This document shows positions 25,274-32,238 of a stretch of DNA of 64,000 nucleotides, piece by piece. A program made the translations under genes and the position numbers. Every line of letters begins with the position of its first letter. Positions within the stretch are counted from its first letter, which is position 1. This DNA is from Amycolatopsis thailandensis (lineage in GTDB: Bacteria > Actinomycetota > Actinomycetes > Mycobacteriales > Pseudonocardiaceae): the NCBI RefSeq assembly GCF_002234405.1, contig NZ_NMQT01000073.1, forward strand, positions 1 to 64,000, read 5' to 3'. The notes below the pieces were generated by a model. That model saw only the letters and a list, made by a program, of their open reading frames with translations. It had not been told where the DNA came from and did no database searches.

Positions 25274-25930
25274 TTACTTGGCGCGGAGCGCGGTGACCGC
25301 AGGGGTGAACATCGTCGTCTTGATCGCGGCCAGCGTGCCCCGGTCCTTGCCCGCCAGCGGGCGGACGAGGTCGGCCGCGTACTCCAGCAGCGCGGACTTC
25401 TCGGCGACGGCGTCCACGAGCCCCAGGTCCCGCGCGTCCGTGCCGCCGAAACGCCGTCCCGTGGTCATCGACGCGAGCGCGGCGGCGGGGGTGATCTTGC
25501 TCTGGATGAGCCCGGCCATCCCCGGCGTGAACGGGATGTTGATGTCGGCTTCGGGGAAGCAGAAGAAGCCGCGGTCGGCGCGCATCACGCGGAAGTCGTG
25601 CGCCATCGCCAGCATGGCCCCGGCGCCGAAGGCGTGCCCGTTGATCGCGGCGACCGTGTGCACGCCGAGGGTGAGCACCCGGGCCAGCAGTTCGTGGACG
25701 TCGGCGACGTACTGCGCGGCCTGGGCGGGGTTGCCGGTGAGCCATTCGAGGTCGAGTCCGTTGGAGTAGAACTTCCCGGATCCGACCGTGACCAGTACCG
25801 CGGGATCCGGATAGGCGACGACGGTGTCGAGCTGGGAATGGACGGTCTCCAGCCAGGACGGCGAGAAGCGGTTCTCGTCGTCCCCGAGGTCCAGCAGGAA
25901 CACCGGGGCGTCGTGGCGAAGGGTCGGCAT
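25274..25930 (-). CDS. Enoyl-CoA hydratase/isomerase-like protein
   Basis: The 218-residue crotonase-fold protein is shorter than usual. It shows SGKFYSNGLDLEWL (oxyanion loop) and GHAFGAGAMLAMAHDFRVM, and then EADINIPFTPGMAGLI where hydratases have their catalytic Glu. The pattern resembles delta3,delta2-enoyl-CoA isomerases (peroxisomal ECI-like) more than hydratases. It starts two bases after the TetR stop and is followed by the sigma factor gene, so all three share a transcript. Confidence 0.8.
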   Translation of the reverse strand: MPTLRHDAPVFLLDLGDDENRFSPSWLETVHSQLDTVVAYPDPAVLVTVGSGKFYSNGLDLEWLTGNPAQAAQYVADVHELLARVLTLGVHTVAAINGHAFGAGAMLAMAHDFRVMRADRGFFCFPEADINIPFTPGMAGLIQSKITPAAALASMTTGRRFGGTDARDLGLVDAVAEKSALLEYAADLVRPLAGKDRGTLAAIKTTMFTPAVTALRAK

Positions 25931-25932
25931 GG

Positions 25933-26541
25933 TCAGTCCTTTCGTGGGGGTGGGAGCAGGAGTATGGCGTGGACCGCGGCGGCGAGGCGGACGCGGGAGT
26001 CTTCAGGGATCGGCTCACCCGAGGTGAAGGCGCGGCGGAACAGGGCCGTCGGCAGATCGACCACGCAGGTGGTCAGTACCTCGACCGCTTGCGCGTCCCG
26101 CCGGTCCCAGAGCCGTTCGGCGAGCCTGACCAGCAGTGCGACCAGGCGTTTGTCGAGCGCCAGGAGATCTCCGGCGAGGTCTTCGGGGACCTGCGGGCCG
26201 AGCAGGTGCTCCTTCTTGACGGTGATGAGCAGACGGGCGGCCTCCGGCCTGCGGCCGGCGAAAGCGGCCGGTGCGTCCGCCGCCGCGGCGACCGCGGCGG
26301 CCGGGTCTTCGGCCTGCTCCGCCAGTTCGGTCTGAAGGTCGAGGAATCCGCTCGCCGCCCGGAGCCAGACGTGGGCCAGCAGGGCGCCGAGTGAGCCGAA
26401 AGCGTGGTAGATCGTGCCGTTCGGGACTCCCGCGGCGGTCGCGAGCGACCGGACGGTGACGCCTCGGGCGCCGCGCTCGACGACGAGGCGCTCGGCCGCG
26501 TCGAGCAGCCGGTCCAGGTCGTGCACGCGGGGGCGGGCCAT
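25933..26541 (-). CDS. TetR family transcriptional regulator
   Basis: The 202-residue protein has a TetR-type DNA-binding domain (LLDAAERLVVERGARGVTVRSLATAAGVPNGTIYHAFGSLGALLAHVW) and a helical ligand domain. It is the first gene of an operon with a crotonase and an ECF sigma factor. A palindrome AGAGC-N4-GCTCT lies 15 bp upstream of its start and is a likely operator, so it probably represses its own operon and perhaps the divergent DoxX gene. The ligand may be an acyl-CoA, judging by the neighbour only. Confidence 0.87.
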   Translation of the reverse strand: MARPRVHDLDRLLDAAERLVVERGARGVTVRSLATAAGVPNGTIYHAFGSLGALLAHVWLRAASGFLDLQTELAEQAEDPAAAVAAAADAPAAFAGRRPEAARLLITVKKEHLLGPQVPEDLAGDLLALDKRLVALLVRLAERLWDRRDAQAVEVLTTCVVDLPTALFRRAFTSGEPIPEDSRVRLAAAVHAILLLPPPRKD

Positions 26542-26555
26542 GGCGCGAGAATAAC

Positions 26556-26569
26556 AGAGCGCTTGCTCT
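26556..26569. promoter_or_regulatory. Candidate TetR operator
   Basis: Inverted repeat AGAGCGCTTGCTCT: five-base arms AGAGC/GCTCT around a four-base spacer. It lies in the divergent spacer between the TetR gene (start 26541) and the DoxX gene (start 26699), close to the TetR start as expected for autoregulation. Confidence 0.5.
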
Positions 26570-26609
26570 AAAACCGGGGAACGACGCCCGCGAACGAGCT
26601 TTCCGAGGG

Positions 26610-26625
26610 TGTGACGTGCTTCACG
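26610..26625. promoter_or_regulatory. Candidate CRP/GlxR-type site
   Basis: TGTGA-N6-TCACG matches the CRP-family consensus TGTGA-N6-TCACA at 9 of 10 positions. It lies about 74 bp upstream of the DoxX start codon. No CRP gene is in the window, so the binder is a guess. Confidence 0.35.
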
Positions 26626-26698
26626 CGCCGCGCTGTCACATCGGTCCGGAGGCAGGGGTCAACCCGACGAACCACCGAGACCCCAAGGAGAAACCGAA

Positions 26699-27046
26699 AT
26701 GACCACCGCATACGTCATCGTCACCCTCTTCGGAGCGTTCATGGCCGCCTTCTCGGCCGCCTCGATCTTCTTCCGCGCCAAGTGGGTCGTGCAGCCGCTC
26801 GCCGATTACGGCGTTCCGCGCACCTGGTGGACCCCGCTCGGCGTCGCCAAGGCGGCGGGCGCGCTCGGCCTGGTCGCCGGCCTGTGGGTGCCCGCGCTCG
26901 GTGTCGCCGCCGGGATCGGCCTGGTGCTCTACTTCGCCGGTGCCGTGATCACGGTGCTCCGCGCGCACTGGCCGTCGCACGTCGCGTTCCCGCTGATGTA
27001 CCTGGCGCCCGTCGCCGCTTCGCTGGTGCTCGGCTTCGTCGCCTGA
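26699..27046 (+). CDS. DoxX family membrane protein
   Basis: The 115-residue protein has four hydrophobic segments (VIVTLFGAFMAAFSAASIF; ALGLVAGLWVPALGVAAGIGLVLYFAGAVITVL; PLMYLAPVAASLVLGFV) and the DoxX_2 pattern around GVAKAAGALGLVAGLW. DoxX proteins are small inner-membrane proteins of loosely defined redox or export function. AAGGAG lies eight bases before the ATG. It is divergent from the TetR gene and convergent with lexA, two bases from its stop. Confidence 0.83.
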   Translation: MTTAYVIVTLFGAFMAAFSAASIFFRAKWVVQPLADYGVPRTWWTPLGVAKAAGALGLVAGLWVPALGVAAGIGLVLYFAGAVITVLRAHWPSHVAFPLMYLAPVAASLVLGFVA

Positions 27047-27048
27047 AG

Positions 27049-27705
27049 TCAGACGCTGCGCAGCACCGAGACCACGACACCCAGCACTGCCGCACGATCC
27101 CCGTCTATGACCTCGTAGGCGGGGTTGCGCGGTTCGAGGTACACGTGACCGTCGCGGCGGCGGTACACCTTCACCGTGGCCTCTTCGTCGATCATCGCGG
27201 CGACGATCTGCCCGGAGTGCGCCTCCTGCTGTTGCTTCACCACGACGATGTCGCCGTCGCAGATCGCCGCGTCGATCATCGAGTCACCGCGCACCCGCAG
27301 CCCGAAGACGTTGCCCCGCCCGGTGAGTTCACGCGGAAGGGTCATCACGTCGTCGACGTGCTCGACGGCCGAGATCGGCGTGCCCGCGGCGATGTCACCG
27401 ACGACGGGAACCGGCACGGAGTCCTCTGTGGATTCCCGGGAGGTGGTCCCGTGCAGGAAGGCGCGGACGTCGATGGGGCGGGAAATGGAGCTGCTGCGGC
27501 GGAGGAAACCCTTCTCCTCCAAGGCCGCCAGATGCTTCGACACCGAGGACGTCGAACGCAGTCCGACCGCTTCGCCGATCTCGCGCGTGCTCGGCGAGTA
27601 CCCGTGCTCCACCACCCATTCGCGGATGGTCAGCAGGATCTTCTGCTGGCGCTCCGGCAGCGAAGCGGCTTCCTCGAACACGTCAAGATCGTGGTAGGCG
27701 GTCAT
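27049..27705 (-). CDS. lexA: LexA repressor (SOS regulator)
   Basis: The 218-residue protein is the SOS repressor and serine autoprotease. The winged helix-turn-helix spans about residues 15-75 (TIREWVVEHGYSPSTREIGEAVGLRSTSSVSKHLAALEEKG). The self-cleavage bond is Ala107-Gly108 in DIAAGTP; the catalytic dyad is Ser142 (RGDSMID) and Lys179 (TVKVYRR). RecA filaments trigger cleavage after DNA damage. A near-consensus SOS box lies 6 bp upstream of the start (27711-27722), consistent with autorepression. Its start codon overlaps the end of a decayed SnoaL-like reading frame. Confidence 0.95.
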   Translation of the reverse strand: MTAYHDLDVFEEAASLPERQQKILLTIREWVVEHGYSPSTREIGEAVGLRSTSSVSKHLAALEEKGFLRRSSSISRPIDVRAFLHGTTSRESTEDSVPVPVVGDIAAGTPISAVEHVDDVMTLPRELTGRGNVFGLRVRGDSMIDAAICDGDIVVVKQQQEAHSGQIVAAMIDEEATVKVYRRRDGHVYLEPRNPAYEVIDGDRAAVLGVVVSVLRSV

Positions 27706-27915
27706 CAACGGAATGGTAGTTCGTGCAGGCCGCCGCGATCGCGGCCGGTGGCCCTCGACCGGACGTGCACGTGAGTCAGGACGACCAAGGGACTGGTCTC
27801 GCTCAGGAAGCTCTGCTCCACCAGATCGAAGACCTCCCAGGTGGCGCTCATGGCGGCGAAGAAGCGTTCCATGTCTTCGTGGCCGCGCCAGTGAAGATCG
27901 GCCGGATGGCCGCCC
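27705..27915 (-). pseudogene. SnoaL-like protein remnant
   Basis: The minus-strand frame reads DLHWRGHEDMERFFAAMSATWEVFDLVEQSFL then LVVLTHVHVRSRATGRD, the middle of a SnoaL/NTF2-like domain. The start is missing (the frame runs into the lipoprotein gene on the other strand) and the end breaks off as GGLHELPFR at a TGA. Intact members are about 130 residues. The lexA promoter and SOS box sit inside this remnant, so it cannot be freely translated. Confidence 0.45.
27711..27722 (-). promoter_or_regulatory. Candidate SOS box upstream of lexA
   Basis: On the minus strand the site reads GAAC-TACC-ATTC, one base off the GAAC-N4-GTTC core of actinobacterial and Bacillus LexA sites. It ends 6 bp before the lexA ATG. 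The position is typical for LexA autoregulation, but the right half is imperfect. Confidence 0.5.
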
Positions 27916-27969
27916 GCCCGGGCCGAAAGTCCGATTCCTCGAACGCCTCCGCGAGGTTGACTCGAAGGT

Positions 27970-28404
27970 ATGAACACGAAGATCACCGCCGCCGTCCTCG
28001 CCGCCGCGACGGCCACCGTCGCCCTGTCCGGATGCGGCCTCAGGGAAGGCTTGACCGAAAAGGCCAACGGGCACGTCAAGACGGTCGGCTACACGACCGG
28101 CGCGGCGGGCAAACGCGACAAGGACGCCCGGCTGCCGGAGTGGGTGCCGGACCGGGCGCGAGCGGTCACGGAGGTCATCCGGACGACGGGTTCCGAGCGG
28201 ATCCTGCGGTTCACCGGCGGGACGCTGCCCGCCGACTGCGCCCCGGGGGCGGCCTCGACCCAGCCGGCCACGCTCGCGGCCCAGTGGTGGCCGCAGGGGC
28301 AGGAGAGCCGGACGGACAAGGTCTGCGGTGACTGGCACGTGCTCGTTCAAGGTGACGACGTGTTCGCGTTCAAGCCGGAGACGCTGGTGAGCACGAGGTC
28401 TTGA
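27970..28404 (+). CDS. Hypothetical lipoprotein
   Basis: The 144-residue protein has a lipoprotein signal MNTKITAAVLAAATATVALS followed by GC, so Cys22 should be lipidated and the rest lie outside the membrane. The mature part has two more Cys (PADCAPG and KVCGDWH), which could form a disulfide. I do not recognise a family; the closing strand WHVLVQGDDVFAFKPE suggests a beta domain. Its stop is one base from the stop of the convergent MarR gene. Confidence 0.75.
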   Translation: MNTKITAAVLAAATATVALSGCGLREGLTEKANGHVKTVGYTTGAAGKRDKDARLPEWVPDRARAVTEVIRTTGSERILRFTGGTLPADCAPGAASTQPATLAAQWWPQGQESRTDKVCGDWHVLVQGDDVFAFKPETLVSTRS

Positions 28405-28405
28405 G

Positions 28406-28855
28406 TCACTCGTGCGGGGACAGCGCGTCGACGCACGCGGCGAGGTCGTGCAGCAGTCTGTCCCGCTGGGCCGCGGCAAGCGGTTCGAGCATCCGTTTCT
28501 CCACCTCGCGCACGAGACCGCTGGCGGCGCGGAGCTGAGCGCGCCCGGCGGGGGTGAGCGTGCTGGGCAGGGCGCGGCCTTGCGGCGCCGTCGTCGGACG
28601 GGTGACCAGCCCGCGGTCCTGTAATCCGCGCAGCACCAGGTTCATCGACTGCCGGGTGACGAACACGGCCCGCGCCAGTTCCGCGTTGGACAGCCCCGGC
28701 CGCTGTGACAGCACTTCGAGGCAGGAGTACTGCGGCACCGTGAGGTCGAGGGGGCGCAATGCGGCGTCCATAGCCGTGCGAAGCGCCGTCGCCGCTCGTT
28801 TCAGCAGGTACCCCACCGACTGGTCCAGCGGGCCGACCGTCTCGCCTTGACTCAT
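28406..28855 (-). CDS. MarR family transcriptional regulator
   Basis: The 149-residue protein has the MarR fold: LDLTVPQYSCLEVLSQRPGLSNAELARAVFVTRQSMNLVLRGLQDRGLVTR and the wing ALPSTLTPAGRAQL. The ATG at 28855 is chosen since upstream codons lie in the operator region. Two copies of TGTCA-N6-TGACA, one overlapping this start codon and one over the ribosome site of the divergent VOC gene, mark a likely autoregulated divergent promoter. The ligand is unknown; it may be the substrate of the VOC protein. Confidence 0.9.
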   Translation of the reverse strand: MSQGETVGPLDQSVGYLLKRAATALRTAMDAALRPLDLTVPQYSCLEVLSQRPGLSNAELARAVFVTRQSMNLVLRGLQDRGLVTRPTTAPQGRALPSTLTPAGRAQLRAASGLVREVEKRMLEPLAAAQRDRLLHDLAACVDALSPHE

Positions 28856-28899
28856 GTCAGCATCATGACATATCTTAGCCATGTCAACACCCTGACATG
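28854..28899. promoter_or_regulatory. Paired MarR operators
   Basis: Two inverted repeats with the same arms: ATGTCA-N6-TGACAT at 28854-28871 and CATGTCA-N6-TGACATG at 28880-28899. Centres are 27 bp apart, between two and three helical turns. They lie between the MarR start (28855) and the VOC gene start (28909). Confidence 0.75.
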
Positions 28900-28908
28900 G
28901 AGGACGAC

Positions 28909-29280
28909 ATGACCGTGACCGGACCCGATTTCTTCTCACTGCAAGTACGCGACCTCGACCGCGCCGCCGCGTTCTACGAGACCCACCTCGGACTGAGCAG
29001 ACTGCCCGTCGCGCCGCCCCACGCGGTCGTGTTCGGCACCAAGACGATCCCGTTCGCGGTGCGGGAACCCGTGCCAGGCACCGACCTCGACGCCATCTCC
29101 CCGCGGCCGGGGTCGGGCGTGGCGCTGTGGCTGCACGCCGACGACACCCAGGCGCTGCACGACAGGCTGGTCGACGCGGGCGTCACCATCCTGACGGAGC
29201 CGTTCGACGGGCCGTTCGGCCGCACGTTCGCCTTCGCCGACCCGGACGGCTACGCGATCACCGTGCACGACAAGGCCTGA
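28909..29280 (+). CDS. VOC/glyoxalase family protein
   Basis: The 123-residue protein is a single vicinal-oxygen-chelate domain: DFFSLQVRDLDRAAAFYETHLGL at the start and FADPDGYAITVHDKA at the end. Metal-ligand positions are incomplete (Gln in FSLQV; His in the last strand), so it may bind a ligand or act in resistance rather than as glyoxalase I. GGAGG precedes the ATG at 28909; an ATG 12 bases upstream overlaps the operator. It is under the divergent MarR gene. Confidence 0.85.
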   Translation: MTVTGPDFFSLQVRDLDRAAAFYETHLGLSRLPVAPPHAVVFGTKTIPFAVREPVPGTDLDAISPRPGSGVALWLHADDTQALHDRLVDAGVTILTEPFDGPFGRTFAFADPDGYAITVHDKA

Positions 29281-29397
29281 GCTCACCTGCCGGAGTCGCG
29301 AGTCGGAGGAGCCCGCGGGGCCCTTCTTCGGCTGACAGGGCGTGCCAGGCCGGTGCCAGCGTCGTGTGCGTGACCTGCCAGCGGATCGCGACAGTCT

Positions 29398-29414
29398 CTG
29401 GAATGTCATTCCAG
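29398..29414. promoter_or_regulatory. Perfect inverted repeat upstream of FAD monooxygenase gene
   Basis: CTGGAAT-GTC-ATTCCAG, seven-base arms around three bases, ends 21 bp before the ATG at 29436. Such a site over a promoter or transcript start is typical of a repressor operator. No regulator gene is adjacent except the MarR gene, whose sites look different. Confidence 0.5.
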
Positions 29415-29435
29415 TCGCGAATCCGAGGAGTCACC

Positions 29436-30563
29436 ATGAACACCCCCGTCACGATCATCGGCGCCGGTCTCGGCGGCCTCACCCTGGCCCGCGTCCTGCA
29501 CGTCCACGGCATCCCGTCGGAGGTCTACGAGGCGGAAGCGTCCCCGACCGCGCGGCTGCAGGGCGGGATGCTCGACATCCACGACTACAACGGTCAGCTC
29601 GCCCTCGCCGCGGCGGGACTGATGGACGAGTTCCGCGGCATCGTCCTGGAGGGCCGTCAGGCGCTGCGGGTCCTCAACGTCGACGGGACCGTCCTGTTCG
29701 AGCGTGAGGACGACGGCACGGGCGGCCGTCCCGAGGCGCAGCGCGGCGACCTGCGGAAGATGCTGCTCGACTCGCTCCCCGAGGGCACCGTCCGCTGGGG
29801 GCACAAGGTCGCCGGCGTCCGGACGCTCGACGACGGCCGTCACGAGGTGACGTTCGAAAACGGCACCCTCGTCGTCGCCGGGCTCCTGGTCGGCGCGGAC
29901 GGCGCGTGGTCGCGCGTCCGGCCGCTGCTCACCGGCGCCGTCCCCGAGTACAGCGGCACGTCGATCGTCGAGACCTATCTGTACGACGCCGACACCCGGC
30001 ACGCCGCCGTGGCGGAAACGGTCGGCGGCGGGTCGATGTTCGGGAACGGGAGCACGCCGGGCATGGGGATCAACGCCCACCGGGAAACCGGCGACACCTT
30101 GCACGCCTACGTGGAGCTCGTCCGGCCGCTGGAGTGGTTCGACGCCATCGACTTCTCCGACGCCGAGGCGGCCAAGGCGCGGATCGCCGCCGAGTTCGAG
30201 GGCTGGTCGCCCGAGCTCACCGCGCTGATCACCGACAGCGACATCGCGCCGATCCACCGTCCCGCCTACGCCCTGCCGTCCGGGCTGCGGTGGGATCGCG
30301 TCCCGGGCGTGACCCTGCTCGGCGACGCCGCCCATCTCGCGCTGGCGAACGGGGAAGGCGCCAACCTGGCCATGCTCGACGGCGCCGAGCTCGGCAAGGC
30401 CCTCGCGGCGCGTCCCGGCGACGTCGAGGCCGCGCTCGGCGAGTACGAGCAGGCCATGTACGTCCGGTGCGAAACGCCCATCGAAGAGGACTTCCTGCTC
30501 GAAAGCATCTTCGGTGACGAGATCCCTCAGCAGCTGCTCGACATTTTCGAGCGGCGGGACTGA
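29436..30563 (+). CDS. FAD-dependent monooxygenase (TetX/PHBH-like)
   Basis: The 375-residue protein is a class A flavoprotein monooxygenase. It has the FAD motif TIIGAGLGGLTLARVL, the DG motif LLVGADGAWSRVRPLL and the GD motif LLGDAAHLALANGEGANLA. The form is close to TetX-type enzymes that hydroxylate aromatic compounds or tetracyclines. Drug resistance cannot be claimed from sequence. CGAGGAG precedes the ATG. A perfect inverted repeat lies just upstream and hints at repression. The stop is one base from the convergent gene. Confidence 0.88.
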   Translation: MNTPVTIIGAGLGGLTLARVLHVHGIPSEVYEAEASPTARLQGGMLDIHDYNGQLALAAAGLMDEFRGIVLEGRQALRVLNVDGTVLFEREDDGTGGRPEAQRGDLRKMLLDSLPEGTVRWGHKVAGVRTLDDGRHEVTFENGTLVVAGLLVGADGAWSRVRPLLTGAVPEYSGTSIVETYLYDADTRHAAVAETVGGGSMFGNGSTPGMGINAHRETGDTLHAYVELVRPLEWFDAIDFSDAEAAKARIAAEFEGWSPELTALITDSDIAPIHRPAYALPSGLRWDRVPGVTLLGDAAHLALANGEGANLAMLDGAELGKALAARPGDVEAALGEYEQAMYVRCETPIEEDFLLESIFGDEIPQQLLDIFERRD

Positions 30564-30564
30564 G

Positions 30565-31095
30565 TCAGGCCCAGCCGAGCTTTTCGTAGAACGGGGTGAT
30601 CCACGCCCGGAACCGCTCCCCGTGGATCTCTTGGGCGGCGGCGATCAGGGCGTCCGGGTCCTCGGCCGGTGTCAGGCCGCGTTCCCGGAGCCACTCGGCG
30701 AACATCTCGTGCGAGCCGCTGTGGTCGTCGTCTTCCTCGCGGTAGTAGTAGGCGGAGTCGTGGTCGACCGTGATCTCGGTGTCGAATCCCAGCAGCCGCA
30801 GGAAATCCCGGAAATCGCGGGCGACGACGTGCTCACCGCCCTCGTCGCCGAAGACCACGATCGGCAGCAGGGCGAGGTCCGTCTCGTCATCGGCTCGCCA
30901 GATCGCGTAGGTCGAGCCGCTCCCGTTCGCCTGGGCGAAGGGAATCACCCGCGAAAGGAACGCGGGGTCGTCCAGCTCCTGGGGGAAGCTGTTCTTGCGG
31001 TCGTAGTCGTGCAGCTCGAAGCCGTCGGCGAGGTAGTCGCGGGTCGAGTCGTAAAGGTCCTTCAGTTCGTTCAGGACCGGGATCGGTGAATACAC
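30565..31095 (-). CDS. Hypothetical protein, SUKH/SMI1-like
   Basis: The 176-residue acidic protein contains IPFAQANGSGSTYAIW followed by LPIVVFGDEGGEHVVARDFRDFLRLLGFD, a pattern like the ligand-binding core of SMI1/KNR4 (SUKH) proteins. A highly acidic loop (YYYREEDDDHSGSH) follows. SUKH proteins serve as immunity proteins or housekeeping regulators; no toxin gene is next to it, so immunity cannot be claimed. The GTG start at 31095 has no clear ribosome site. Confidence 0.6.
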   Translation of the reverse strand: MYSPIPVLNELKDLYDSTRDYLADGFELHDYDRKNSFPQELDDPAFLSRVIPFAQANGSGSTYAIWRADDETDLALLPIVVFGDEGGEHVVARDFRDFLRLLGFDTEITVDHDSAYYYREEDDDHSGSHEMFAEWLRERGLTPAEDPDALIAAAQEIHGERFRAWITPFYEKLGWA

Positions 31096-31104
31096 GCGGT
31101 CACT

Positions 31105-32238
31105 CTAGGCGGATCCGGCCGTCGGACGGCCCGCTCCGGCGTAATCGTCGCCCTGCTTCCGGTAGGTGTGCACCTGCACCGCCTGTCCGGTCTGCGGGGC
31201 GTCGATCATCTGCTGGTTCCCGATGTACAGCCCGACGTGGTGGATCTTCGTGTTCGGCTCGCCGTAGAAGATCAGGTCGCCCAGCTGGGGATCGACCACC
31301 TTGCTGACGCTGTGGTACTGCGTGTGGGCGGTGCGCATGAGCTTCACCCCGGCGCTCGCGTACGCGGCCGTCGTCAGGCCGGAGCAGTCGAAACCGGGGT
31401 CGCCGCCGCCGGTGCCGTTGCCGCCCCAGACGTACGGCAGGCCGATCTTGTCGATGGCGAAGTTGACCGCGCTCAGCGCCGCCGCGTTCGGCGGCTGCGT
31501 GCTCTGGCCGACGGTGCCGTAGACGTTCACGGTGGCGAGGGTGCGGTGCATCAGCAGCGGCGCGGGCTGCAAGGTGCTCACCGCGCTCCACCACGTCTGG
31601 CCCTGGCCGAGGTCGCGCCCGCCCGCGCACAGGGCGCGGCCGGCGGTCAGCGTGGCGTCGTCGATGTTCTGCGGATTCGGTTTCCCGCCGCTCGCCGAGG
31701 CCTGGAACTGGCTCCACACCGACGGCGTCAGCTGAAGCGGTCCGCTGGCGTTCGCGGACGAGACGACCTTGTTGTAGAAGTCGCGGACCTCGACCGCGCC
31801 GAGCGGGACGGTCATCACGCCGTCGTCCTTCAGGCTCGAACCGGTGGCGCGGCCGTGATCCGAGCCGATCTTCCCGAGGGCCGCCAGCGTCACCCAGGAC
31901 AGCCTGCAGCCCGGCGTCTCCTTGCTCAGCGTCACGGTGGTCTTCGCGTAGCCGGTCATCGCGCGCAGCGGGATGTCGAGCCAGCCACTGGTCTTCGACA
32001 CCCAGGCGTCGAACTCCTGCCCCATCTGCTGCGGGACCTTCGGCTGTTCCTTCGGCATCTCCGCGGGGGCGGACGACGTCGGCGGAGCGGGCGGGGCAGA
32101 CGCCGGCGCGGCGACGGCCTCCGGCTTCGGCCCTTCCTTCGGCGCGAAGGTGACCGCGGCGATCAAAGCGGCGCCCGCGACGACCACCGCGGCGATGATC
32201 ACCGGAAGTCTGCGGCGGCGGGAGGTTCCCTGCTCCAT
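31105..32238 (-). CDS. C40 (NlpC/P60) peptidase with degenerate transglycosylase domain
   Basis: The 377-residue cell-wall protein has an N-terminal membrane anchor (LPVIIAAVVVAGAALIAAVTF), a Pro/Ala linker, a lytic-transglycosylase-like domain (about residues 75-230) and a C-terminal NlpC/P60 endopeptidase. The peptidase is intact: Cys285 in FDCSGLT and His334 in HHVGLYIG. In the transglycosylase part, the usual VESDHGR active-site stretch reads IGSDHGR, so the catalytic Glu appears replaced by Gly near residue 125. It probably cleaves stem peptides and uses the first domain to bind glycan. Its start shares a base with the stop of the nucleoside hydrolase gene's frame, so they are coupled. 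Confidence 0.85.
   Translation of the reverse strand: MEQGTSRRRRLPVIIAAVVVAGAALIAAVTFAPKEGPKPEAVAAPASAPPAPPTSSAPAEMPKEQPKVPQQMGQEFDAWVSKTSGWLDIPLRAMTGYAKTTVTLSKETPGCRLSWVTLAALGKIGSDHGRATGSSLKDDGVMTVPLGAVEVRDFYNKVVSSANASGPLQLTPSVWSQFQASASGGKPNPQNIDDATLTAGRALCAGGRDLGQGQTWWSAVSTLQPAPLLMHRTLATVNVYGTVGQSTQPPNAAALSAVNFAIDKIGLPYVWGGNGTGGGDPGFDCSGLTTAAYASAGVKLMRTAHTQYHSVSKVVDPQLGDLIFYGEPNTKIHHVGLYIGNQQMIDAPQTGQAVQVHTYRKQGDDYAGAGRPTAGSA

Noticed and set aside
30565-31095. Toxin-immunity pair at the SUKH-like gene
   Set aside because: No toxin, secretion marker or polymorphic-toxin gene is adjacent.
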